Positions 25,100 through 34,599 of a stretch of 41,560 nt of DNA are shown piece by piece. Below the pieces are notes generated by a model. The model was not told the origin of the DNA and ran no database searches. It was given only the letters and a program-made list of their open reading frames with translations. Every line of letters begins with the position of its first letter. The stretch's first letter is position 1. The position numbers were made by a program, and so were the translations under genes. The DNA comes from Anaerolineales bacterium (GTDB lineage: Bacteria; Chloroflexota; Anaerolineae; Anaerolineales; DRMV01). The stretch is from positions 1 to 41,560 of the forward strand of contig JALVVL010000020.1 in assembly GCA_027023425.1 (NCBI GenBank), given 5' to 3'.

Positions 25100-28000
25100 T
25101 CAATTCCTCAATCCCTCATCCCCTTCTAACTCCCTCAACCCCCTCACCAATTCCTCGCGCCAGCCTTCGCGGCGCGCCAGCCAGTATGCCCTGCGCCCTG
25201 TCCGCCACGGCGGCAGCAGGGGCGGCAAGCCGCCTTCGCGCTTCCTCAGCGCCGCTTTGGGCTTGAGCACTATTTGCCCGCTTTCTATGTGCACGCTTTC
25301 TACGCCCGCCCTTTCCGCCAAAATTTTGACCCGCAGTTGGAAAAACAGGTTTTCTACCGGCGGGGGCGGCTCGCCAAAGCGGTCGCGCAGTTCGGCTAAC
25401 GCGGCTTCCAATTCTTCCTCGCTCGTGATGTCGGCAAAGCGGCGGTAAAGCGCCAGCCTTTGCTCCATTTCGGGGATGTATTCGGGCGGCAAGCCAATTT
25501 CCAGCGGCAGTTCAACCGAAACGGGTGGTCGCTCGGCGGGGGCGGCTTTTGGCTCTTTGCCGCGCAGGCGCTCCACTGCCGCGGCGAGCAACTTTGTGTA
25601 AAGGTGAAAGCCCACCGCTGCCATGTGCCCGTGCTGGCGCGTGCCCAAAATTTCGCCCGCACCGCGGATTTCTAAATCGCGCATGGCGATTGCGTAGCCC
25701 GCGCCGAGGTGGGTGTTTTCGGCCAAAGTTTCCAGCCGCTGACGTCCTTCGGGGGTGGGGGCTTTGCGCGGGTGGCGGAAAAAGTAGGCGTAGGCGTGAA
25801 CGGCGCCGCGCCCAACCCGCCCGCGCAACTGGTACAACTGCGCCAAGCCCAGCGCATCGGCGCGGTCCACAATCAGCGTGTTGGCGTTGGGGAAATCCAG
25901 CCCCGATTCAATGATGGTGGTCGTGATGAGCACATCCACCTCGCCAGCGGCAAATTTTTCCATAACCGCGGCGAGTTCGCGTTCGGGCATTTGCCCGTGC
26001 GCCACGGCAAACCGCGCTTCGGGCACCAATTTTTCCAGCGCCCTTCGCATAGCCAAGATGGTGCGCACGCGGTTGTGGACGAAGAAAACCTGCCCGCCGC
26101 GGTCAATTTCGCGCAAAATGGCAGTTCGCACTTTCTTGGGGTCGTAGGGGCCAACGTAGGTGCTAATTGGCAGGCGCTCGGCGGGTGGGGTTTCAATTAC
26201 CGAAATGTCGCGCACGCCCGTCAGTGCGAGGTAAAGGGTGCGGGGGATGGGCGTGGCGGTGAGCGTGAGCACATCCACCGTGGCGCGCAGGCGCTTGAAA
26301 TGCTCTTTGTGGGTCACGCCGAAGCGCTGTTCTTCGTCAATGATGACCAAACCGAGGTCTTTGAATTCCACATCGGGGGAAAGGAGGCGATGGGTGCCGA
26401 TGACGATGTCCACCTGACCGGCGCTCAGGCGGTTTATCACGCCGCGCTGTTGGGCAGGGGTGCGGAAGCGCGACAGCATTTCCACCTCCACCGGAAAGGC
26501 GGCTAAGCGGCGGCGGAAGGTTTGGAAATGCTGTTGGGCGAGCACGGTGGTGGGCACGAGCATCGCCACTTGCTTGCCGTCCATCACTGCTTTGAAGGCG
26601 GCGCGCAGGGCAACTTCGGTTTTGCCATAGCCCACATCGCCGCAAATTAGTCTATCCATCGGGCGGGGGCTTTCCATGTCGCGCTTGACTGCGGCGATGG
26701 CGCGCAGTTGGTCTTCGGTTTCCACATAGGGGAAACTGGCTTCAAGTTCGCGTTGCCACTCTGTGTCGGGCGAAAAGGCGTGTCCGCGTGCCACCTGCCT
26801 TTTGGCGTGCAGTTCCAGCAATTCCTCGGCAATTTTTTGGACGGCTTCGCGCACCTTCCGCTTGGCGGTTTGCCAATCGCCGCTGCCGAGGCGGGTGATG
26901 GTGGGCGGCTGGTCGCCGGGGCCGACGTAGCGGGTGATGCGGTCGGCTTGGTGGACGGGCACAAAGAGTTGGTCGCCTTGGGCGTATTCAATCAGCAGGT
27001 AATCGCGCTGTTTGCCTTCCAGCGTGCGGGTGACGATGCCGCCGAAGCGCCCGATGCCGAAATCGGTGTGGACGACGTAGTCGCCCGGGCGCAGGTCGGC
27101 GTAGGCAATTTCGGGAGGGGCGGGTTTGGGGCGCGGCCTGCGCCGCACTTTGGGCGGGCGCCAGCCGAAAATTTCGCGGTCGGTGAGCAGGTGGTAGCGC
27201 CGTTTGGCGGTTCGGAGCGCGAAGCCGGCTTCAAGCGAGCCTTTGATGAAACGGGGCTCATTTTCGGCGGGTTTGCGCCAGAGGTCGCGCAGGCGCTCTG
27301 CCTGCCGTGAGACAATCCACGCCAAATCGCCGCCTGCCGCGGCGCGACGCAGGTCGGCCATGAAGGGTTTGAGTTGCCCGCCGTAGTGCTGTGGCTGGGC
27401 AAAGCGGTGAGCGAGTGCCCGCGGCGGCAGTTGGGCGGCTTCACCCGCAGGCCCGAGCGCAAGGGTGCGCGGCGGCAGGGCGGCGGTGATTTCTTCCCAA
27501 ACGGCGTAAGGGCGAGGGGAGTCTGGGGCGATTTGGCTTGCCGCCTGTTCTTCCAGCGCGGCGACAGCGTCGCGGAAGGCTTCCCAGTCGTCAATCAGCA
27601 CGATGGCGCGCGGCGGCAGGTAGGTCAGCGGGCTGGCGGCGTCGGGGTGCAGGCGGGCTATTGCCGCTTCGCCGGGGATGGGTTCTGCCCATTCGGGCGG
27701 CAGTAGGAATTCGCGCGCCGGCGTTATCAGCACGGTTTCTGCGGCGCGGGTGGTGCGCTGGGTGGATGGGTCAAAGGCGCGCAGTGAATCCACCTCATCG
27801 CCGAAAAAGTCAAGGCGGATGGGGGCGTTTGCGGCGGGCGGCCAGAGGTCAACGATGCCGCCGCGGGTGGCAAATTCGCCGCGGGCGGTAACGACGCTGA
27901 CGGGTTCGTAGCCGAGTTGGGCGAGTTTGCGGGCTAAGGCATGGGGTGAAATTGTGGTGCCCGTGCGCACGCGCAGGCTGGATTTGACAAAGGCGCGCCG

Positions 28001-28504
28001 CGGCATGGTGCGTGTCATCAGGGCGTGCGGCGTGGTGAGGATGAGCGGTGCGGTGCGCTCTGCGCCGGGGATGAAGTGAGCGGCTAAACTGCTCAGCGCG
28101 AGCAGGCGCTCGGCGCGGGTGCGTTCATCCCACGGGGCTTGTTCGGTGAGCAGGGTGGGCGGCTCGGGCAACAGGAGTGCGGGCGCGTTTGGGCGGGGTT
28201 GGTGCCAAAGTTCAAGTTCGCGCCAACGGGCGAGCATTTTGTCGGCGCGCGAGGCAAAGTAGAGCACAGGGACGCCCGTTTGCTTCCAGAGGGCGACCGC
28301 GGCGGGCAGGCGGGCGGCGCGCGGCAACGCCAAGTTCGGCGGCTCAGGCGGAAGGTGCTCCACCGCGCCTTCAACCGCTTTGCCTTGTCTTAGTGCGTTT
28401 GCGATTTCCCGCAGTTCGGGCAGTTCGCTTAGCGCATGGAGTAATCCGTTGAGGGGCGCGCCCGCATTGGCGGCAGATGTGGTTTGCCCGGGTTTGGTGT
28501 CCAT
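25100..28504 (-). CDS. mfd: Transcription-repair coupling factor
   Basis: The protein has about 1134 residues. Mfd removes RNA polymerase stalled at DNA lesions and recruits UvrA. Regions in order: a UvrB-like N-terminal part (about 60-420), the RNA-polymerase-interacting domain starting near 470 with [18 protein letters not shown], translocase motifs [17 protein letters not shown] and [11 protein letters not shown] with the DEEQRFGV box, then QLRGRVGRG, and a C-terminal TRCF domain with [22 protein letters not shown] 28504 follows AAGGGA and fits the family's start; an upstream in-frame codon at 28612 would run into the neighbouring gene's leader. It is divergent from the peptide cluster that begins at 28688. 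Confidence 0.95.
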   Translation of the reverse strand: MDTKPGQTTSAANAGAPLNGLLHALSELPELREIANALRQGKAVEGAVEHLPPEPPNLALPRAARLPAAVALWKQTGVPVLYFASRADKMLARWRELELWHQPRPNAPALLLPEPPTLLTEQAPWDERTRAERLLALSSLAAHFIPGAERTAPLILTTPHALMTRTMPRRAFVKSSLRVRTGTTISPHALARKLAQLGYEPVSVVTARGEFATRGGIVDLWPPAANAPIRLDFFGDEVDSLRAFDPSTQRTTRAAETVLITPAREFLLPPEWAEPIPGEAAIARLHPDAASPLTYLPPRAIVLIDDWEAFRDAVAALEEQAASQIAPDSPRPYAVWEEITAALPPRTLALGPAGEAAQLPPRALAHRFAQPQHYGGQLKPFMADLRRAAAGGDLAWIVSRQAERLRDLWRKPAENEPRFIKGSLEAGFALRTAKRRYHLLTDREIFGWRPPKVRRRPRPKPAPPEIAYADLRPGDYVVHTDFGIGRFGGIVTRTLEGKQRDYLLIEYAQGDQLFVPVHQADRITRYVGPGDQPPTITRLGSGDWQTAKRKVREAVQKIAEELLELHAKRQVARGHAFSPDTEWQRELEASFPYVETEDQLRAIAAVKRDMESPRPMDRLICGDVGYGKTEVALRAAFKAVMDGKQVAMLVPTTVLAQQHFQTFRRRLAAFPVEVEMLSRFRTPAQQRGVINRLSAGQVDIVIGTHRLLSPDVEFKDLGLVIIDEEQRFGVTHKEHFKRLRATVDVLTLTATPIPRTLYLALTGVRDISVIETPPAERLPISTYVGPYDPKKVRTAILREIDRGGQVFFVHNRVRTILAMRRALEKLVPEARFAVAHGQMPERELAAVMEKFAAGEVDVLITTTIIESGLDFPNANTLIVDRADALGLAQLYQLRGRVGRGAVHAYAYFFRHPRKAPTPEGRQRLETLAENTHLGAGYAIAMRDLEIRGAGEILGTRQHGHMAAVGFHLYTKLLAAAVERLRGKEPKAAPAERPPVSVELPLEIGLPPEYIPEMEQRLALYRRFADITSEEELEAALAELRDRFGEPPPPVENLFFQLRVKILAERAGVESVHIESGQIVLKPKAALRKREGGLPPLLPPWRTGRRAYWLARREGWREELVRGLRELEGDEGLRN

Positions 28505-28687
28505 GATTCCCTTTGGCCTATTCTGCGTGTATGCCGCACCAATTTTACTACTGGCTTTTGCGGGGGGATTGCAGGCGCAAGCAAATGCTACCGCGGGGAG
28601 AAGGCTTTCCATCTTCGGGCAGATGTTTTCTCAAGATACGCGCCATACAATAGCCTTGACAAAGGGATGGCCGGAGAGGGTTTAGCG

Positions 28688-29542
28688 ATGCAACTTCTGG
28701 AAGTTAGTGGGTTGACAGTGGAGTATCCCGGCGGTGTGAAGGCGCTGAGTGGCCTGAATTTCACTTTGCACCGTGGGGAGATTATTGGCCTGCTGGGGGC
28801 GAATGGGGCGGGCAAAACCACACTGATAAAGTCGTTGTGCGGTTTGGTCATTCCGAAATCTGGGGAAATTAGGTGGCGTTTGCCGGAAGAAAGGGCACCG
28901 CAACTGGGCGTCCTTTTAGAGGGCAGCCGGGCTTTTTATTGGAATCTCACTGGTTGGGAGAATGCAGAATATTTCGCTTCCCTCAAAAATTTACCCCTTC
29001 GCGGCTTGAGCGAACATCTGGAGTACCTTTTCAGGCTGGTGGGGCTTTGGGAAGCGCGAAATAGAGTGGCTGGCACTTATTCTTCCGGCATGAAAAAACG
29101 CCTTTCGCTGCTCATTGCTCTGCTTGGGCAACCGGATTTGTTGCTCTTGGATGAGCCTACAAGCGGTGTGGATAGAGCCTCTGTTTATGAACTGGAATCC
29201 TATTTGAAAGGAATTGCGGCCCAAGGCACTTCCGTTGTTTGCGCTACTCACGTGCTTTCGTTTGCTTTCACGGTTGCAAGCAGGATGTTGTACTTGGAAA
29301 GCGGTCGGCTGCGTTCTTGGGATTGGACGAATGTTTTGGGGCGGCATAGGCGGGCTATTTTTTTGCTCGGTGGAGATTTGCCGATAGATGATGCGGCACG
29401 CTGTAACGGCTATCTGCACTTTCTGGGCGATGGCAGGTGGCATTTGGAAGGAGAAACGACCGATACGAGGCTGTTTGAAACCCTTTACTACTTGCTTGAC
29501 GAGAGAGGGTTTCATCTGTTGCAACTGCACGGAGTGGATTGA
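28688..29542 (+). CDS. ABC transporter ATP-binding protein of the peptide cluster
   Basis: This 284-residue ATPase has Walker A GANGAGKTT (about 37-45), signature YSSGMKKRLSLLIALLG, Walker B LLLLDEPTSGVD and H-loop ATHVLSF. A C-terminal extension of about 70 residues follows. ATG 28688 is chosen because GGAGAGG lies at the right distance. The permease follows after two bases and the radical SAM gene after that, so this exporter probably secretes the modified peptide. Codon use is visibly more AT-rich than in mfd. Confidence 0.9.
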   Translation: MQLLEVSGLTVEYPGGVKALSGLNFTLHRGEIIGLLGANGAGKTTLIKSLCGLVIPKSGEIRWRLPEERAPQLGVLLEGSRAFYWNLTGWENAEYFASLKNLPLRGLSEHLEYLFRLVGLWEARNRVAGTYSSGMKKRLSLLIALLGQPDLLLLDEPTSGVDRASVYELESYLKGIAAQGTSVVCATHVLSFAFTVASRMLYLESGRLRSWDWTNVLGRHRRAIFLLGGDLPIDDAARCNGYLHFLGDGRWHLEGETTDTRLFETLYYLLDERGFHLLQLHGVD

Positions 29543-29544
29543 GC

Positions 29545-30276
29545 ATGTGGCTGAAAAGGGTGTTTCGCGCTGAATTGAAACGGTCATGGATTACCATGCG
29601 ACGGTATCCGGTTGAGACGGCTTCAAACCTGATCACGATGGCGATATTTAGCATAGCGGCCTGGGTGGGGCTTAGGGCGGCTTTTTTTGCCCACAAAGGG
29701 GCGTTTGGGGCCAGCGCTGCCTTGCTTTGGCCGTTGGTGTTGACGGGGTTTGGGGCGGCTGCGGCTTCGCTACAAAAGGACATTGGGTTGGGCACAATTG
29801 AACAACTTTACTTGAGTTCCCCGAGTGTGTTGAATTTGTTGCATGTGAGGGTGTTAGTTGAATATATGAGCACTCTTTTGGATGTTGCGCCTTTGTGGTT
29901 GGTTGGCGGATTTTACCTTGGGTGGGGGGCGTTGGGGCGATGGCTTGTGGTGATAGTGGTGCCTCTTGCTTTGAGCCTTTATGGATTGGGCTTGATTTTA
30001 GCGGGAATGACATTGCGCTATAGGAGGCTTGGGCCATTGACTAACGTGCTTTATTTCCTGTTTTTGGGTGTTTCGGTGATTGCCTTGCCCCAAAAAGGTG
30101 TTTGGGCATGGTTGGGGTCATTTTTCCCGATGGTGGGAGTATCTGCCATGCCCGATTGGCCTGTGGGTTGGTGGTTGAGATACCCTGCGGCTGTGATGTA
30201 TTTGATTCTGGGCATGGTAGTTTTTCGTCGCTTAGAGGCTACAGCGAAGCGGCGGGGTGTTATTGGTAGGTATTGA
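29545..30276 (+). CDS. ABC-2-type permease of the peptide cluster
   Basis: This 243-residue membrane protein has about six helices, a short N-terminal cytosolic segment (VFRAELKRSWITMRRYPVE) and the ABC-2 layout (LVLTGFGAAAASLQKDIGLGTIEQLY is split over the helix 2-3 region). It pairs with the ATPase gene two bases upstream. ATG 29545 is preceded by GGAGTGG; a TTG at 29539 overlaps the upstream stop. The likely role is export of the RiPP product or self-protection. Confidence 0.85.
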   Translation: MWLKRVFRAELKRSWITMRRYPVETASNLITMAIFSIAAWVGLRAAFFAHKGAFGASAALLWPLVLTGFGAAAASLQKDIGLGTIEQLYLSSPSVLNLLHVRVLVEYMSTLLDVAPLWLVGGFYLGWGALGRWLVVIVVPLALSLYGLGLILAGMTLRYRRLGPLTNVLYFLFLGVSVIALPQKGVWAWLGSFFPMVGVSAMPDWPVGWWLRYPAAVMYLILGMVVFRRLEATAKRRGVIGRY

Positions 30277-30297
30277 GTACTTTGAGGAGGTTATCAA

Positions 30298-31662
30298 ATG
30301 AAACTAAATCCTAACGTGCGGACTTCAAGAATGCATGGGCTTGTATTTATTTTCAACCCACCAGTGGGCTCGTGGGTAGCGGTTACGCCCCAGGCTTACG
30401 ACTATTTGGAGAGATTGGTGCGCAATGGGCACGATCCGCTTGCTCTTGGTTTGAGCATGGGGTTTTCTAAGGAAGAGATTGAGGAATTCTTGACCTTGTT
30501 GTTTGAAAGAGGGATCTTGCAGGAGCCGCAATACCTAAATACGACGATAGACTTTGGTTTGCAAAGTTGTTACCTGCACGTTACGCAAGCTTGTAATCTC
30601 CAGTGCCGCACTTGCTATAGCTGGCGAGAGAATCGTAATGACCGCAAGCAAGAACTCTCCTTAGAAGAAATGGAGGGAATATTATCGGAGCTTTCCCGGA
30701 ATGGACTAAAGACCTTGGTCATTTCTGGGGGAGAACCTTTGATGCGCAGAGACTTGCCTGAAATACTGCGGTTGGCAAAGCAACGTTATCAGATTCCAAA
30801 AATAGTGCTTATTACTAATGGGACGTTAGTCACGCCGAAAATCGCCGAGCGCCTTGCTCCATGGGTCGACGAGGTCTCTGTTTCCCTTGATGGCCCTGAG
30901 GAAGCAATCAATGCTTATATCCGTGGGCGAGGAAATTTTGACAGGGCAATCCGAGGAGTTAGGTTTTTTCAGGACGCTTCTGTAAAATCCGTCAGTTTAC
31001 TTTCTACGCTGACCCATTACAACCTGCCTTATGTGTCTGATTTTCGTGACCTCGCGAGGCAGTTGGGGGTAGGGCTTTCATTCAGCATGTTTGTGGGCGT
31101 GGGAGCAGGTAGTTCTCCTGAATCGGAGGATTTGTATTTGACTCCCGAGGACTTGGTTACAATCGGCAAGTTTATTATGAAAGGTGAGGTGCGTCTTCAG
31201 TTGGACACTGAGGGGAATGATGTTCTTCCCTTTGCTCAGAATGATTCAGAGGTTATGAAGATAAACTTGGACTCCAGAGTTGGGTGTGGGGTGGGAGCGC
31301 GAATAATTGCTATTGATTACGACGGAGGGGTTTATCCTTGTCATATGCTCATGCGTCCTGAACTGAGAATGGGAACCCTTTTGCAGGACTCGTTAGAAGA
31401 CATTCTGCTCAATTCAACATTGGGTAAGTTCTTTCGCCTTTTGGATGTTGACAGCATAGATGTTTGCAAGAAATGTTCCCTACGCTATTTTTGCGGTGGG
31501 GGGTGTCGGGCGAGTGCATACAGCAGTAGTGGTAGTTTAACTTCTCATGATCCCGCTTGTGCTCTTTATCGTACTGCTATAGGGCTTGCGTTAGAACCTT
31601 TGTTGGCAAAGCCGAGATTTAACCTCAATCGCGAGGCTGAAGCGGTGGATACTACTATTTGA
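30298..31662 (+). CDS. Radical SAM/SPASM peptide maturase with PqqD-like N-terminus
   Basis: This 454-residue enzyme has three parts. Residues 1-78 resemble PqqD-type peptide-recognition domains (LNPNVRTSRMHGLVFIFNPP, then helices ending in LLFERGIL). The radical SAM barrel has the iron-sulfur triad CNLQCRTC (Cys 99, 103, 106) and ISGGEP (142-147). The C-terminal SPASM domain has all seven expected Cys in canonical spacing: C330-x12-G-x4-C348, then C390-x2-C393-x5-C399-x3-C403 and C421. Such enzymes install thioether or carbon cross-links on precursor peptides. Two Cys-containing mini-genes lie 520 bases downstream and are the likely substrates. GAGGAGG precedes the start. Composition is AT-rich against the flanking chromosome. 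Confidence 0.93.
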   Translation: MKLNPNVRTSRMHGLVFIFNPPVGSWVAVTPQAYDYLERLVRNGHDPLALGLSMGFSKEEIEEFLTLLFERGILQEPQYLNTTIDFGLQSCYLHVTQACNLQCRTCYSWRENRNDRKQELSLEEMEGILSELSRNGLKTLVISGGEPLMRRDLPEILRLAKQRYQIPKIVLITNGTLVTPKIAERLAPWVDEVSVSLDGPEEAINAYIRGRGNFDRAIRGVRFFQDASVKSVSLLSTLTHYNLPYVSDFRDLARQLGVGLSFSMFVGVGAGSSPESEDLYLTPEDLVTIGKFIMKGEVRLQLDTEGNDVLPFAQNDSEVMKINLDSRVGCGVGARIIAIDYDGGVYPCHMLMRPELRMGTLLQDSLEDILLNSTLGKFFRLLDVDSIDVCKKCSLRYFCGGGCRASAYSSSGSLTSHDPACALYRTAIGLALEPLLAKPRFNLNREAEAVDTTI

Positions 31663-32184
31663 TAGTGCAGTCAGGTAAGGTGCAGAAGTTACGCGGGTTT
31701 CCCGCGTCATGTCACCGCGAAGCGGTCGTAAACCGCCGAAGTGGTCCCCCCACCGTCTGGGTTCAAGGACGGACACCTGCCCCTGAAAACACCATTTTTT
31801 GGAGTGCGGTGCCTCGGCACTGCTTTGGAAAGCGGCGACTTGTCGCCGCACTCCAAAAGAACATCCTCCGAAAAAGCAAGTATTAGCGATAAGATTGAAA
31901 AATTCGGGTATCTGCCTCACTTTACTAAATTGCCTTATCGGCGCTAAAAGTGCAACATCTCGCTTGTTCCGTCTTTGGAGGGGGTAGGACAGGGGTTTGA
32001 TAAACCCCTGTCCGCCCTTGAAACCGTCTGGGGGATGGCTTCGCCGCCTACGGCGGCTCGCCATGACATGAAAACGAGCGCTTCTACGGCTAACTGCGTA
32101 ACTCCTGTGAGGTAAGGTGGTTAGTTAGTCGGGGTTGGCTTTTTGGGCCTTTACCTTTACCATATAACCTTTTGGAGGTGTGCC
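31663..32184. repeat. Repeat-rich gap between the maturase and peptide genes
   Basis: No further gene or extra peptide was found. The gap holds REP-like fragments around 31713-31780, a palindromic element with 13-bp ends (31797-31858), a hairpin with 12-base arms GGACAGGGGTTT and its complement (31987-32013), a copy of the dispersed 80-bp repeat (32028-32107), and the left half of an inverted repeat that brackets the peptide genes (32127-32138). A CATATAAC stretch near 32161-32168 could be a -10 for the peptide genes, but no clear -35 fits. Confidence 0.65.
31797..31858. repeat. Palindromic element with TTTTGGAGTGCGG ends
   Basis: The 13-base end TTTTGGAGTGCGG is matched by CCGCACTCCAAAA at the other end. 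The inside has a second hairpin, GCGGCGAC-tt-GTCGCCGC. Related copies lie at 37955-38017 and about 38137-38200. Confidence 0.75.
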
Positions 32185-32283
32185 ATGGTGGCTGCTGCGA
32201 GTACTCCCAAACCTGCAGATTGGGAAATCTGTGTGTCAATCGGGTACATTGTTTGCATCAGCATTGGCAAAGACTTTTCGTAG
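32185..32283 (+). CDS. RiPP precursor peptide 1 (candidate)
   Basis: This is a 32-residue peptide. The first 15 residues (MVAAASTPKPADWEI) form a short leader. The core CVSIGYIVCISIGKDFS contains two tandem octapeptides of pattern C-[VI]-S-I-G. A strong ribosome binding site GGAGGTG precedes ATG 32185. The next gene encodes a second peptide with the same core but a different leader, and the two stand downstream of a radical SAM/SPASM gene. Conservation of the core, not the leader, supports a modified product. The two Cys are eight residues apart. The gene is too short for most gene finders. Confidence 0.85.
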   Translation: MVAAASTPKPADWEICVSIGYIVCISIGKDFS

Positions 32284-32302
32284 CCTATAAAGGAGGTTAA
32301 AG

Positions 32303-32407
32303 ATGGTGCAAGCCGTTAGTGAACTCCATGATGCTAAGGGCATTTGCGTTTCTATTGGGTGGGTGATTTGCATTAGTGTAGGTAAAAGGACGTCCTTCCC
32401 TGCGTAA
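32303..32407 (+). CDS. RiPP precursor peptide 2 (candidate)
   Basis: This is a 34-residue peptide. The leader MVQAVSELHDAKGI differs from that of peptide 1, while the core CVSIGWVICISVGK keeps both Cys, both Ser-[IV]-Gly motifs and the final Gly-Lys. The changes are conservative (Tyr to Trp, Ile to Val). The tail RTSFPA is different. A perfect AAGGAGG lies eight bases upstream of ATG 32303. The two genes probably arose by duplication and would give two related products processed by one maturase. Confidence 0.85.
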   Translation: MVQAVSELHDAKGICVSIGWVICISVGKRTSFPA

Positions 32408-32439
32408 ATGCTATAGGCACCATTGACCAACCCCGACTG

Positions 32440-32475
32440 AAAACCCCCACGGTTACGTTCGGCCGTGGGGGTTTT
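32440..32475. terminator. Bidirectional intrinsic terminator
   Basis: A perfect 13-bp stem (AAAACCCCCACGG/CCGTGGGGGTTTT) has a 10-base loop. The U-tract is within the stem end on both strands, so it can stop the peptide transcript from the left and the response-regulator transcript from the right. Confidence 0.88.
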
Positions 32476-32500
32476 GTAATCTGTGAGCAGTGTTTTGGGG

Positions 32501-33178
32501 CTAATGTTGGTGATTATCTTTCATTATCCCTTGTTTCCATGCCAAAACGGCGGCTTGAGTGCGATCCGCAAGGTGTAGTTTGCTGAGGATATTGCTCACA
32601 TGGCTTTTTACTGTGCCCTTGCTGATGATTAGTTTTTCGGCAATTTCGGCGTTGCTCAGCCCGTTAGCAATTAGGCGCAAAACTTCCATTTCCCGTTGGG
32701 TCAGGTCGGCAAAAGGCGCCAGTGATTCGGCGGTTTGGGGAGGTTGTTGCATCTCTTTTATCAGACGGGCGGCCACTGTGGGATGTATAGTTGCTTCACC
32801 TTGAGCGGCCTTTCGCACTGCCTTGACGAGGTCGTCGGGGGTTGTGTCTTTTAGCAAGTATGATATGGCGCCAGCGCGAATTGCCGGGAAAATGTGTTCA
32901 TCGTCATGATAAGAAGTGAGGACAATCACCTGAGTGCGCGGGCTTAGGCGCTTTATCTCTCTTGTTGCTGTTACCCCGTCCATACCCTGCATTACTAAAT
33001 CCATCAGCACTACGTCCGGCAAGTAACGGGCTACTTGGTGAATTGCTTTTTCGCCTGATGAGGCCTCCGCGACCACTTGAATATCGGGCTGGGTTTCTAA
33101 AAAAGCCCGCACGCCCCGACGCACTACCGCATGGTCATCTACTATTATCACGGTGATCTTTTCGGCCTTCATGGTCAT
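32501..33178 (-). CDS. NarL/LiaR-type response regulator
   Basis: This 225-residue protein has a receiver domain (1-125) with acidic pair Asp14-Asp15, phosphorylation site Asp60 in LMDLVMQG, Thr88 and Lys110. A LuxR-type helix-turn-helix (about 155-215) contains LTQREMEVLRLIANGLSNAE and GTVKSHVSNILSKL. Its ATG overlaps the stop of the kinase gene, so the two are translated together. It ends 25 bases from the terminator shared with the peptide genes. It probably switches the peptide operon or the second ABC system on when the kinase senses its signal. Confidence 0.92.
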   Translation of the reverse strand: MTMKAEKITVIIVDDHAVVRRGVRAFLETQPDIQVVAEASSGEKAIHQVARYLPDVVLMDLVMQGMDGVTATREIKRLSPRTQVIVLTSYHDDEHIFPAIRAGAISYLLKDTTPDDLVKAVRKAAQGEATIHPTVAARLIKEMQQPPQTAESLAPFADLTQREMEVLRLIANGLSNAEIAEKLIISKGTVKSHVSNILSKLHLADRTQAAVLAWKQGIMKDNHQH

Positions 33179-34599
33179 TCCCCTTCTTCCAAAGGTATCT
33201 CTACCTCAATGAGTGTGCCTTTGCCGGGAGTTGAATGAAGTTGAAACCGCCCCCCTAATTCTTCGGTGCGCTCGGCCATGTTGCGTAGGCCGTTGCCAAG
33301 CGCAACGCTGTTTGGTTCAAAGCCTTGGCCGTTGTCTGCCATAGTTAGCATCACTTTCTGTGCTTCTTGCTTCAACGTAAAAGTGAGTGCATTGGCATTG
33401 CTATGGCGCGCAACGTTGGAAAGCCCTTCTTGAATTATCCGAAGTAGTGCTTCGGCAATGGAAGGCGATAGCGGCTCGCTGATTTTAATGGTGCGCTTCA
33501 CTTGAATCCCTGTACGGCGTTCCCACGTGTTCAGATACTCTTGGAGCACCGACGCAAACCCCGCATTTTTCAAGTTCAAGGGACGTAGTTGTTGGATGAT
33601 GTTGGTAAGTTCCACTTGAGATTGGTGCATCAAGGAGGTGGCATCTTCCAAAAGCAACCGAGCCTTTTTGGGGTTTTGCTGTATTTGCTTTTGAGCGGCC
33701 GCGAGTTGCATCGTTGCGGCAAAAATTTGCTGTTTTACGGCGTCATGCAGGTCCCTGGCAAGCCGTTGTCGCTCTTCTAATACTGCCAGTTCTTGTTGAG
33801 TTTTCAGCAACGTGTTCAGCCTGTTTGCCATAGTGTTTAGGCGTTGTGCTAATAAGCCGATTTCGTCTTGACCGCCGTCGTCAATTGTGGTTTTGAGATT
33901 GCCTTTAGACCATTCTTTTACGGCTTTCCCTATGTTGCCGAACCGTTGGATCATAGACCGCGATATAAGCCAGCCAGATACCGTACCAACAAAGAGCACC
34001 AACGGCGCGGTGAGTGTAATAAGCAGGAGGAAAACGCTACCCCAAAGGAACAACCGTTGTTTTGCCGCGGGCACTTTGTAGACGAATACTAACCATCCCC
34101 TTAATTGTGACCGTTCTTTTATGGGGATTTCTACGATGCATGCGTTTTGGCGTTGTGCTACTATGGAGGCTTGTCGGCTAAGTGGGGGAGGTTTGTACTC
34201 TGCGAAGGCTTTTTTCCAAAGGACTCTTCCTGCCAAGCCTTGGGCACTGCTTGGATAGAAAGCCAGTATTTTTTGCGAAGGTGATATTAGTGCGGCTTTG
34301 GCGAGGTCTTCTTTGGAAAAATATATGTTGATTTCTATGAATTCTCCAATTTTACTTTTGGCGGTTCCTCTCTGAACAAAGTTGTTTAGCCATGCTTCTG
34401 CTTCGTGTTTGGAGGTAAGCGGGGGTGATTGGTTGGCGAACTGGGCTTGTAGGTATTTAGCCCCTCCTTGCCATTCGCGGCATCCGTTATTGCCCCAAAG
34501 GGTTAAAAATACCGCGCCCACCCCCGACAGCGTCAACAATGCTATTAGGGTGACTAAGGTGTAAGAAATGCCAATTTTCTGCCCGAGGGACAGTTTCAT
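33175..34599 (-). CDS. Membrane sensor histidine kinase, NarX/LiaS type
   Basis: This 474-residue kinase has a first membrane helix (about 11-35), an extracytoplasmic sensor of about 145 residues and a second helix (about 183-213). Then come a HAMP region (215-265), a HisKA_3 dimerisation helix with the phosphorylated His285 in LARDLHDAVKQQ, and an ATPase domain with NVARHSNANAL and DNGQGFEPN. The pair with the NarL-type regulator fits cell-envelope or peptide sensing systems. The sensor domain has no motif I recognise. It is on the same strand as the second ABC system, from which it is separated by a 390-base repeat block. Confidence 0.92.
   Translation of the reverse strand: MKLSLGQKIGISYTLVTLIALLTLSGVGAVFLTLWGNNGCREWQGGAKYLQAQFANQSPPLTSKHEAEAWLNNFVQRGTAKSKIGEFIEINIYFSKEDLAKAALISPSQKILAFYPSSAQGLAGRVLWKKAFAEYKPPPLSRQASIVAQRQNACIVEIPIKERSQLRGWLVFVYKVPAAKQRLFLWGSVFLLLITLTAPLVLFVGTVSGWLISRSMIQRFGNIGKAVKEWSKGNLKTTIDDGGQDEIGLLAQRLNTMANRLNTLLKTQQELAVLEERQRLARDLHDAVKQQIFAATMQLAAAQKQIQQNPKKARLLLEDATSLMHQSQVELTNIIQQLRPLNLKNAGFASVLQEYLNTWERRTGIQVKRTIKISEPLSPSIAEALLRIIQEGLSNVARHSNANALTFTLKQEAQKVMLTMADNGQGFEPNSVALGNGLRNMAERTEELGGRFQLHSTPGKGTLIEVEIPLEEGE

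Larger units (their letters stand above)
32127..32438. repeat. 12-bp inverted repeat bracketing the two peptide genes
   Basis: AGTCGGGGTTGG (32127-32138) is matched exactly by CCAACCCCGACT (32427-32438). The left copy lies in the leader of the first peptide gene and the right copy between the second gene's stop and the terminator. It could pair the 5-prime and 3-prime ends of the peptide mRNA, or mark a small mobile cassette. Confidence 0.6.

Noticed and set aside
28505-28687. N-terminal extension of the cluster ATPase to 28484
   Set aside because: The extension would overlap the divergent mfd start and has no resemblance to ABC ATPases; ATG 28688 has a good ribosome binding site.
31663-32184. 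A third precursor peptide upstream of the pair
   Set aside because: I found no C-[VI]-S-[IV]-G core or ribosome binding site plus short frame in this gap on either strand.
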